Below, piece after piece: positions 1 to 4,964 of a stretch of DNA of 5,327 bases. A program made the translations under genes and the position numbers. How positions within the stretch are numbered: position 1 is the stretch's first letter; each line of letters starts with the position of its first letter. The stretch is taken from the NCBI GenBank assembly GCA_029556045.1, contig JAKQGS010000067.1:1-5327 (forward strand), given 5' to 3'. This DNA is from Pseudomonadota bacterium. GTDB taxonomy: Bacteria > Bdellovibrionota > Oligoflexia > Oligoflexales > Oligoflexaceae. The notes under the pieces were generated by a model, which saw only the letters and a program-made list of their open reading frames with translations, was not told the DNA's origin and searched no databases.

Positions 1-284
1 AACGCCACCGAGAACCGGACACCCTCAGGCAGGAACCAGCATCATCCATAGGATTACCGGTTGAAATTCACCAATCCCTTGCTATGCTGAACGAACGTTT
101 GCAGGACTATCTGTGTTATCGTCACCCCCGCATCGTCACCCGTCGCTGGGGAGGAACCAGTGTGGATGGCGGCAGTTTTGCTGCCGGCAAACAGGCCGGC
201 AGGGACTTGGCGTTGCATCAACCCCTGACGGGAACCCCGCAAAACCGCACCAAAACCATGCTGCTGCAAAGCAGTCGTTCTTAG
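1..284 (+). CDS. C-terminal fragment of a DUF2786-like hypothetical protein (cut by left edge)
   Basis: A reading frame is open from the first complete codon at position 3 to a TAG stop at 282-284, giving about 93 residues with no stop, so this is the tail of a gene that starts outside the window. An internal ATG at 84 exists but needs no special role. The tail reads LNERLQDYL, then HPRIV, then a Gly/Ala-rich segment with the pattern SFAAGKQAGRDLALHQPL. The spacing of a short helix, a basic stretch and an AGxxAGxxLxLxxPL element resembles the C-terminal end of DUF2786/DUF7168 proteins, a family of unknown function common in phages and bacteria. That match is from memory of the family pattern and is moderate at best. 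The final 17 or so residues are low-complexity and polar. The stop codon overlaps the ribosome binding site of the methyltransferase gene downstream, so the two genes are probably co-transcribed. Confidence 0.55.
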   Translation, partial: RHREPDTLRQEPASSIGLPVEIHQSLAMLNERLQDYLCYRHPRIVTRRWGGTSVDGGSFAAGKQAGRDLALHQPLTGTPQNRTKTMLLQSSRS

Positions 285-287
285 GAG
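283..287 (+). promoter_or_regulatory. Ribosome binding site that fixes the methyltransferase start
   Basis: AGGAG lies 8 nt before the ATG at 296. The frame stays open upstream to an ATG at 113, but that start lacks a Shine-Dalgarno sequence and would overlap most of the preceding gene. The protein family also begins at the ASFDKYEYY segment just after 296. The site overlaps the stop codon of the upstream gene. Confidence 0.85.
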
Positions 288-295
288 AAACATTC

Positions 296-1090
296 ATGAA
301 TCTAAAAGCATCGTTTGACAAATATGAATACTACCAGAAATCCGTACAGCATCCGGGCGGTGATGCAGACTTCATCGAAAAGGCCTATTTCGAAGCACGG
401 GCCAAGCGCCCCCGTATCCTGCGAGAAGATTTTTGCGCAGGTTTTGCCCTTTGTTGTGAGTGGGTGCGCCGAGATCCCGGAAACCAGGCCATTGGCGTTG
501 ATCTTGATCCGGAGCCGGTGGAATACGGCACCGCTCACTACCTGAGCACCCTGACGCAGGATCAGAAGAGCCGGGTTCGCATCATTCTCAATAACGTTTT
601 AAATCCCGAATTGCCGACCGCTGACGTGATTGCGGCCCTGAATTTCTCCTACTACGGCTTTAAAAAACGCACCGATCTGCTGCAATACTTCAAGGCCTGC
701 CGCCATGCCCTCGGCTCCAGCGGCCTCCTGGTTCTAGATTGTTTTGGCGGTAGCGACCTCAACGGCGCCAACGAAGCGGAAACCGTCCATGATGATTTCA
801 GCTATTTTTGGGATCAGGAAAATTTTAATCCCATTACCCATGAAGCGATGTTTCACATCCACTTCAAACGCAAGGGCGAAAAAAAGCGCATGAGTGTCTT
901 CACCTACGACTGGCGCGTTTGGACGATTCCCGAGTTGCGGGACCTGATGGAAGAAGCGGGCTTTAAGGAAAGCCGCGTCTACTGGGAAGGCACTGATGAA
1001 GACGGTGATGGCAATGGTGAGTTTGTCCGCAGCGAAATCGGTGAAGAGGGGTGTGAGTCCTGGGTGGCCTATATCGTCGGGCTCGCCTGA
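296..1090 (+). CDS. Class I SAM-dependent methyltransferase, LREDFC type
   Basis: This 264-residue cytosolic protein belongs to a conserved but functionally uncharacterised class I SAM-dependent methyltransferase family. I recognise it from the N-terminal FDKYEYYxxSVQxP signature (residues 7-20), the LREDFC motif I region (42-47), the acidic motif II GVDLDPEP (67-74), NFSYYGFK (116-123), LDCFGG (147-152), YxWDQ (170-174), FHIHFK (186-191), VFTYDWRVWTIPELRDL (201-217) and VYWEGTD (228-234). Length and ends fit a complete member. The Rossmann fold should bind S-adenosylmethionine through motif I and the Asp residues of motif II; the methyl acceptor is unknown. One oddity is that motif I reads DFCAGF where relatives, as I recall them, usually have DFCGTA, which shifts the glycine by one position. 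The gene follows the upstream DUF2786-like gene by 11 nt and converges on the minus-strand operon. The start at 296 is chosen by its ribosome binding site. Confidence 0.9.
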   Translation: MNLKASFDKYEYYQKSVQHPGGDADFIEKAYFEARAKRPRILREDFCAGFALCCEWVRRDPGNQAIGVDLDPEPVEYGTAHYLSTLTQDQKSRVRIILNNVLNPELPTADVIAALNFSYYGFKKRTDLLQYFKACRHALGSSGLLVLDCFGGSDLNGANEAETVHDDFSYFWDQENFNPITHEAMFHIHFKRKGEKKRMSVFTYDWRVWTIPELRDLMEEAGFKESRVYWEGTDEDGDGNGEFVRSEIGEEGCESWVAYIVGLA

Positions 1091-1115
1091 CCCGACTTCG
1101 TAAAGGCGGATTCAA

Positions 1116-2918
1116 TCAATGCAGTACGCGCCGCAGCTGCCCGGTGAGGCTATCCGCCCAAACCACCTGACGGTCGTCCACCAAAAATCCGGCCGCTTGC
1201 ACCCAAATGGCCCTGTTTTCGTAGGGCTGGTTCCCTCCACGGTCAAGCCTTGCAATCGTGTTTCCTGATAGCCAATAGAGAAAGCCCCCGTTTTGAATCA
1301 TCTGCACGACCCGAATGGGACTATGGGTCAGGCATTTCATGCTTCCTCCCAACAGCGATGACAATTCACAGATGCGCGTTGCATTGGAAAACGGTATTTG
1401 CACCAGTCCTACAAAAATTTTTCCCGCTGCCTCATCCACCAGAATCTGCGTGACCTGGAGAGGTCGCCCTTTATTAGTTCCCCACGTCTTAGCATCCGCG
1501 ATCTTTTGCAGAAAACCCCCCCGACGGGATATGCGCACGATACGAGGATCAGCATTATTCGATCCGTTGGTTGATGTGATATAGAGGTGAGATGACGTGA
1601 GATCAAGATCAGAGACGCCATGAACTTTCGTCGCCAGTTGCTCCACCGGACTACCGGCTCGGCGCACCACACGAAGAGCAGCACCTGCCTCCCAATAAAC
1701 TTCCCCACCACCAGCTATTATAACTCCAGGTCTATTCTCTCCGGCCGCAACCACCTCCGGGGAACCGTCTGGGGCCATGCGGAGAATCCGCCCATTCCCA
1801 GCATCAGATACAAAGAGATGGTTGCCGTCTGTGGCGAGGCGGATGATTTCAGAAAGTCCATCGATCACCGGTTTCATCGCCAGGGATTCAGGTTCGATCT
1901 GCAAAATACGGCCTGTCCCCGCCTCCGCCAAAAACCAGCGATTTTTTAAGTCAACCATCGCCCCGGGTCTTTGAAGACCCGATATCAGCACCTCAGGTCG
2001 TGCAAAGGGCTGAGCATAGGGGAATGGGCTGGCCTGTCGTTCCACATCTTCAGGTAGAGTTAAAGGGCCCCGCACGAGGGTGGATTGTACCTCGTCACTC
2101 CAAGCACAGCGAAAGCCGATGTTTTCCGAACGCCCGGTGGGCGGCGCTGCTACCCGGGCGCGGGTCCGCACGGAATAGGAAAAATCGAGAAAACCGCCTC
2201 CCCGCACCACCCGGTATTTTCCAGTCGCCGGACCCTTGGGGGAGGTTTTTCCATCGGCGGTGTATGGCCCGTACCAGTCGGCTGTCCACTCCGCCACGTT
2301 TCCTCCCATATCATCGATGCCCTCGGGGGTTCTCCCCGCGGGGTGACTGCCAACGTCCACCGGCCCGGTATGGCAAAAATCATGGACGAAGTAGTTCCCA
2401 AACTGGCAACCTGCACCCGTCTGCCCCCACGGATACTCCCGTGTTTCGCTTCCTGCCGCCGCCCGCTCCCACTCCGCCTCGGTGGGTAGACGCTTTCCGG
2501 CCCATTTGCAGTAGTCCACCGCACCCTGCCAGGTCACCTGCCGCATCGGCTGATTATCGGTGCCCTTCACGGGACGAAAGCCATCCCGTACCCGTTCGAT
2601 CGGTTGGTTCTCATGGTGGTGAGAGGCTCCCCCGTGCGTCAGAAAGGTCGCAAACTCTTTGACCGTGACCTCCTGCTTATCAAGGCGAAAATCGGGCAGG
2701 TTCACATCATGCTGCGGCAATTGGTCGACAAACCAAACATCCCCGTAGGGACTGGCGGTGGTCTGGGGAAATCCCATTTTGAAGCTGCCCGCGGGAAATT
2801 CCACCATTTCTGTGAAGTCCACGCTCGGAGCTTGCGGCTGTGTGCTTTGACCAAATGTGAGCGAAGAGGCTCCCAAAATGCCGATCACAAGGCATGGAGT
2901 TGTCAGGGTTTTTTTCAA
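1116..2918 (-). CDS. Secreted SUMF1 (FGE-like) domain protein fused to a C-terminal beta-propeller-like region
   Basis: This is a 600-residue exported protein. Residues 1-23 form a Sec signal peptide (KK, then a hydrophobic core, probable cleavage near TFG/QS); Cys9 is not in a lipobox. Residues 37-273 are a SUMF1/FGE-sulfatase domain, with FPAGSFKMG (41-49), LDKQEVTVKEF (79-89), QVTWQGAVDYCKWAGKRLP (127-145), TEAEWERAAAG (146-156), YPWG (162-165), GGNVAEW (205-211), VVRGGGF (237-243) and IGFRCAW (267-273). The segment after RGGGF carries no cysteine, whereas true formylglycine-generating enzymes place both catalytic Cys there, so this domain is probably a non-catalytic or differently acting relative. 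Residues 310-600 contain about seven spaced hydrophobic/GxI-type strands typical of an NHL or SMP-30-like propeller. It starts at TTG: reading upstream in frame, a TGA is met before any ATG or GTG, and GAGGTG sits 4 nt ahead. It is translationally coupled to the esterase gene, whose stop codon lies 8 nt upstream. The substrate is unknown. Confidence 0.88.
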   Translation of the reverse strand: MKKTLTTPCLVIGILGASSLTFGQSTQPQAPSVDFTEMVEFPAGSFKMGFPQTTASPYGDVWFVDQLPQHDVNLPDFRLDKQEVTVKEFATFLTHGGASHHHENQPIERVRDGFRPVKGTDNQPMRQVTWQGAVDYCKWAGKRLPTEAEWERAAAGSETREYPWGQTGAGCQFGNYFVHDFCHTGPVDVGSHPAGRTPEGIDDMGGNVAEWTADWYGPYTADGKTSPKGPATGKYRVVRGGGFLDFSYSVRTRARVAAPPTGRSENIGFRCAWSDEVQSTLVRGPLTLPEDVERQASPFPYAQPFARPEVLISGLQRPGAMVDLKNRWFLAEAGTGRILQIEPESLAMKPVIDGLSEIIRLATDGNHLFVSDAGNGRILRMAPDGSPEVVAAGENRPGVIIAGGGEVYWEAGAALRVVRRAGSPVEQLATKVHGVSDLDLTSSHLYITSTNGSNNADPRIVRISRRGGFLQKIADAKTWGTNKGRPLQVTQILVDEAAGKIFVGLVQIPFSNATRICELSSLLGGSMKCLTHSPIRVVQMIQNGGFLYWLSGNTIARLDRGGNQPYENRAIWVQAAGFLVDDRQVVWADSLTGQLRRVLH

Positions 2919-2922
2919 GATT

Positions 2923-2928
2923 CACCTC
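2923..2928 (-). promoter_or_regulatory. Ribosome binding site overlapping a stop codon, for the TTG-started gene
   Basis: On the minus strand GAGGTG is followed by AATC and then TTG. The TGA stop of the esterase gene (2927-2929) shares bases with this site, so ribosomes finishing the first gene are placed to restart on the second. No ATG is available nearby in frame, and an in-frame TGA (2922-2924) blocks the upstream GTG. Confidence 0.7.
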
Positions 2929-3787
2929 ACTCTGGCAAGGACGATTTGGCGAGAAAGTCCCACATTTCCTGGTTCAGCTGGGGCTGCCAACGGTGACCAA
3001 CATTTTCCAGCCGATGGTAGATCAATTCGTTGTCCGTCCATCCCCGCGCCCGCAATATGCTGACGATGGCGTCAGAACTTTCAACTTTCGCATCGGTATC
3101 CGCCACCCCGTGCATCATATGCAGTGGAGGACGCCCGGGGCGGGTATCTTGCCGCAATCGTTCGTCGTACCCGCGCTCCATAAAACCAGAATGCAAAGCC
3201 GCCGCCGCAAATACATCCCGCATCTCCATCGCCAGGATCAATGACATCGCCGCTCCACGCGATTGGCCCGTCGTATAGATCCGCCGCCGGTCGATGTTCA
3301 CCTGCGTGGCAATGTCTTCGATGAGTTGACGAAAGTACGCAAAATCCGGATTTTGGGCCGGTTTGTTCTTCCAGTCCCAATCGGTCCACCAGGCCCATCG
3401 TTCCTCTTCATTGGGATCCGTGCGCCACTCCTGTTCCGGAAACACCACGACAAAACCATTGAGATCGGCCGTCCGCATCAATTCAGTGGCACTATAACCA
3501 AAAAAGATACTGACCCGATGCCCCACCAGATGAAATAGGAGCGGCGTCGGACGGGCTGGATTGTAGCTGGGGGGCACATACAGAATATGATGCCGATCCA
3601 CCAATTTACTGGGATCGACTCCCGAAGGAACTTTCAGTACCCCCTGGTAAAAACCAACCCGATGACGCTCTCTGCCCGCCTCCTCAGCAAGAACCAGAGA
3701 CGCAACGTCAGATGATGACGAAGTGCCGTGTTTGCAACCAAGGCTCAGAAAAGCCAATAGAAGAGTCTTTAACATTGGAAATCTCAT
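2927..3787 (-). CDS. Lipoprotein esterase/alpha-beta hydrolase, PHB depolymerase (LpqC) type
   Basis: This 286-residue predicted lipoprotein hydrolyses an ester, with an unknown substrate. The N-terminus is a lipoprotein signal with FLSLGC, placing the lipidated Cys at residue 18. The lipobox is slightly atypical because Ser, not Leu, is at -3. The +2 residue is Lys, not Asp, so outer-membrane sorting is the default expectation by the E. coli rule. A Ser/Thr-rich linker follows. The hydrolase core runs from about residue 60 to the end: HILYVPPSY (67-75), LLFHLVG before the oxyanion region (83-89), the nucleophile elbow GQSRG with Ser176, the Asp of HGVAD (Asp230) and the His of NVGH (His265), a complete Ser-Asp-His triad in the right order. 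WWTDWD (133-138) resembles the aromatic segment seen in this family. An upstream ATG at 3856 is in frame, but its AGG is only 1 nt away, while ATG 3787 has GAGG with 5-nt spacing followed at once by the signal peptide. It is the first gene of an operon with the SUMF1-propeller gene. Confidence 0.85.
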   Translation of the reverse strand: MRFPMLKTLLLAFLSLGCKHGTSSSSDVASLVLAEEAGRERHRVGFYQGVLKVPSGVDPSKLVDRHHILYVPPSYNPARPTPLLFHLVGHRVSIFFGYSATELMRTADLNGFVVVFPEQEWRTDPNEEERWAWWTDWDWKNKPAQNPDFAYFRQLIEDIATQVNIDRRRIYTTGQSRGAAMSLILAMEMRDVFAAAALHSGFMERGYDERLRQDTRPGRPPLHMMHGVADTDAKVESSDAIVSILRARGWTDNELIYHRLENVGHRWQPQLNQEMWDFLAKSSLPE

Positions 3788-3792
3788 GGATA

Positions 3793-3796
3793 CCTC
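3793..3796 (-). promoter_or_regulatory. Ribosome binding site that fixes the esterase start
   Basis: GAGG lies 5 nt before the ATG at 3787 on the minus strand (TTGAGGTATCC then ATG). A second in-frame ATG at 3775 has only a weak GAGA ahead of it. Confidence 0.65.
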
Positions 3797-3858
3797 AACG
3801 CGACCGGACAAATTATTCCATACCACCTGCAGCGCCGATGGTGTTTTGACGGCCATAC

Positions 3859-3985
3859 CTAGAAGCCATTTCTAAACTCCAGATGCTAGGCGTCGAGGAG
3901 CGGCGGCGCGGAGTTTACGCCCTGGTAAATGAGCACCGGCGCGACGAAGACAACAACGCAGATGGAATTTAGAAATGACTTCTAG
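3859..3985. repeat. 127-bp inverted-repeat element with concentric central hairpin (REP/MITE-like)
   Basis: The left arm (3859-3880, begins CTAGAAGCCATTTC) and the reverse complement of the right arm (3964-3985, begins CTAGAAGTCATTTC) match at 20 of 22 bases. The next bases inward remain partly alike (AGATGC against ATCTGC). The exact middle is a small hairpin, TTTAC (3914-3918) and GTAAA (3925-3929) around GCCCTG, whose centre falls within half a base of the centre of the outer arms. The interior is GC-rich with partial pairing (CGGCGGCGCGG against ACCGGCGCGACG), so the whole element could fold into one long imperfect hairpin. It has no reading frame of its own and its base composition differs from the AT-rich DNA to its right. 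CATA flanks it on both sides (3854-3857 and 3987-3990), which could be a short target duplication or chance. Confidence 0.8.
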
Positions 3986-4076
3986 TCATATTGGACAGCA
4001 GTTGCGACTTGCACTGGCTGAAAATTTTCAAAAAAAATGGCTTCGTGTATTGTAACCTATTTTCATCGAACAATGC

Positions 4077-4113
4077 AAAAAGCCGGAGATCGTTGGTACG
4101 ATCTCCGGCTTTA
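4077..4113 (-). terminator. Strong intrinsic terminator of the Tyr-rich lipoprotein gene
   Basis: A perfect 15-bp stem (4079-4093 with 4098-4112, core AGCCGGAGATCGT) closes a 4-nt loop. Read on the minus strand it is followed by TTTTTGC, the U-tract of a Rho-independent terminator, about 29 nt past the stop codon of the lipoprotein gene. The plus-strand U-tract is short (TTTATTA), so its main use is for the minus-strand gene. Confidence 0.95.
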
Positions 4114-4141
4114 TTATGCCAATCCCTTGTAGGACGGGTGA

Positions 4142-4744
4142 TTAGTAACGCGGCTGGTAACCATGGTAGTTTTGACCATAGTTATAGTAGTTGTAGTCGT
4201 TACCATGCCAGTAAGCCAATTGGTTGCGCTGGTAACGGTGGTAGTAACACTTGCGCTGGGGATGCCATACGCGACCCATGTGCTTGTAATAAACGCGGTG
4301 ATGTTTGGTTGCAAACACCGGACGGCATTTTTCATAACGCAGATCTACACGCTTGGAGTAATCAAAGTTCGGGCTGTCATAGGATTCCCGATAGCTCATT
4401 TGATATTTGTAGCATTCCTGCCCACCGTAACCCCAGTGAAAGCTTTCGGTGGAGTTTTCGCTGATCTGATCATCCGCCACTACCGGTACAACGCTGTTTT
4501 CGGATGTGAAGATTTGATCTTCCTGAGTGGCTATGGCGTCTTCGGCAGCGCCAAAGTTACCGGCGGTGTTGGTGGCTTTGCCATCGACAGACCCGTCTTC
4601 GTTGGCTTGCACGAGGAAAAATTCCGGCGCATTGACTTCTTTGAATTCTTCAGCGGTGGGAACCTTTTCGTCATTTTTCTTGCCCTGTCCACAGGCGGCC
4701 ACCACAGCCAGTCCTAAAACCAAACTTGCGACTTTAATTTTCAT
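4142..4744 (-). CDS. Small tyrosine-rich lipoprotein, function unknown
   Basis: I do not recognise this 200-residue protein. It has a clear lipoprotein signal: MKIK, a hydrophobic stretch, then VVAAC with the lipidated Cys at residue 18. The +2 residue is Gly, so outer-membrane placement is the default guess. Residues 20-100 form a polar, acidic, probably disordered spacer (EEFKEV, EDGSVDG, AAEDA, TQEDQ). Residues 101-200 are a different, compact-looking part with about 20 tyrosines, many His and Arg, and three cysteines (111, 140, 166). It ends in a low-complexity tail of NYYNYGQNYHGYQ type. The odd number of Cys in this part leaves one unpaired if disulfides form. The start is set by GAGGAG 6 nt upstream (4751-4756). 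The gene stands alone, with its own near-consensus promoter and strong terminator. The Tyr/His-rich tail could serve in surface adhesion, metal binding or cross-linking, but nothing here proves any of these. Confidence 0.85.
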   Translation of the reverse strand: MKIKVASLVLGLAVVAACGQGKKNDEKVPTAEEFKEVNAPEFFLVQANEDGSVDGKATNTAGNFGAAEDAIATQEDQIFTSENSVVPVVADDQISENSTESFHWGYGGQECYKYQMSYRESYDSPNFDYSKRVDLRYEKCRPVFATKHHRVYYKHMGRVWHPQRKCYYHRYQRNQLAYWHGNDYNYYNYGQNYHGYQPRY

Positions 4745-4770
4745 AGATCTCTCCTCGTTTATGTTGCTGA

Positions 4771-4817
4771 CAACAAATTAAGAATCATTTTGTTTTGTTG
4801 AAATCGCTTTATAAGCG
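4771..4817 (-). promoter_or_regulatory. Possible hairpins in the lipoprotein mRNA leader
   Basis: From the predicted promoter the leader is about 80 nt. It holds a 7-bp perfect inverted repeat (CAACAAA 4771-4777 with TTTGTTG 4794-4800, 16-nt loop) and a 5-bp one (CGCTT 4805-4809 with AAGCG 4813-4817, 3-nt loop). Both are AT-rich or short. They could affect mRNA stability or translation, or mean nothing. Confidence 0.25.
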
Positions 4818-4829
4818 CGATAGAAACGC

Positions 4830-4858
4830 AATATATTATCAAATTTAATATCTGTCAA
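4830..4858 (-). promoter_or_regulatory. Near-consensus sigma70 promoter for the Tyr-rich lipoprotein gene
   Basis: On the minus strand TTGACA (4853-4858) is separated by exactly 17 nt from TATATT (4830-4835). Transcription would begin near 4823, leaving a leader of about 80 nt before the ATG at 4744. The perfect -35 box and ideal spacing suggest strong housekeeping expression. Confidence 0.8.
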
Positions 4859-4896
4859 CATTTTATTAAAGTTTCAATAAAATATTTTATAAAAAG

Positions 4897-4907
4897 TGAT
4901 TATCATT
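4897..4907. promoter_or_regulatory. Candidate Fur-box-like operator
   Basis: TGATTATCATT matches the 11-base centre of the classical 19-bp Fur box. Over the full 19 positions (4892-4910) I count 13 matches. It lies about 58 nt before the CoA-transferase start, where it could overlap a -35 region for that gene, and about 40 nt upstream of the -35 box of the lipoprotein promoter. AT-rich DNA yields such matches by chance, so this is tentative. Confidence 0.25.
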
Positions 4908-4931
4908 GGTTATTTTGAATCACACGTTTAA

Positions 4932-4937
4932 TATAAC
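4932..4937 (+). promoter_or_regulatory. Weak candidate -10 box for the CoA-transferase gene
   Basis: TATAAC stands 27 nt before the ATG at 4965. No good -35 hexamer is found 16-18 nt upstream; TTGGTT (4906-4911) is 20 nt away and TTGAAT (4915-4920) only 11 nt away. Confidence 0.25.
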
Positions 4938-4964
4938 AGCAGCTCCAAGATGTGAGGAATGCCG

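Larger units (their letters stand above)
3788..4077. other. Non-coding stretch between the esterase operon and the Tyr-rich lipoprotein gene
   Basis: No coding region is supported here. It holds the esterase ribosome binding site, the 127-bp inverted-repeat element (3859-3985) and an AT-rich tail with a 12-bp perfect palindrome (TGAAAATTTTCA, 4019-4030) and a run of eight A. I looked for a minus-strand sigma70 promoter for the esterase operon between 3788 and 3990 and found no pair of boxes with good spacing. The only AT-rich box is AATAAT-like, near 3815, without a matching -35. Confidence 0.6.
4745..4964. other. AT-rich divergent intergenic region
   Basis: This region separates two divergent genes and is much richer in A and T than the genes around it. 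It contains the lipoprotein ribosome binding site (GAGGAG, minus strand, 4751-4756), a leader with two possible hairpins, the minus-strand promoter (4830-4858), a Fur-box-like palindrome (4897-4907) and the plus-strand start signals for the CoA-transferase. No small gene is supported. Confidence 0.7.

Noticed and set aside
1083..1109. Weak hairpin (TCGCCT with AGGCGG) between the convergent genes
   Set aside because: Only five or six pairs around a 15-nt loop and no T-run on either strand, so it does not qualify as a terminator.
1516..1522. Run of seven C (seven G in the SUMF1-propeller gene) as a phase-variation or frameshift site
   Set aside because: The frame is intact on both sides, and Gly-Gly codons alone explain the run. 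The similar G run at 5082-5088 in the CoA-transferase is also in frame.
2000..2662. A 220-codon plus-strand open frame
   Set aside because: It is antisense to the SUMF1 domain, rich in Pro, Arg and Ser as expected of a shadow frame, and matches no family.
3788..3856. Longer esterase start at the ATG at 3856
   Set aside because: It would place 23 extra residues before a clear lipoprotein signal peptide, and its only AGG is 1 nt from the ATG.
4019..4030. Perfect 12-bp palindrome TGAAAATTTTCA as an operator
   Set aside because: It stands in AT-rich DNA just downstream of a terminator, with no gene start nearby that it could control; chance is a sufficient explanation.
3991..4464. A 157-codon plus-strand open frame starting in the intergenic region
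   Set aside because: It runs through the terminator hairpin and antisense to the lipoprotein gene, with low-complexity Ser/Cys/Asn composition and no ribosome binding site.
4163..4717. A 184-codon plus-strand open frame with many hydrophobic residues, like a membrane protein
   Set aside because: It is antisense to the lipoprotein gene. Tyrosine codons read backwards give Val and Ile, which explains the hydrophobic look. It has no ribosome binding site, and the opposite strand has a full promoter, ribosome binding site and terminator.
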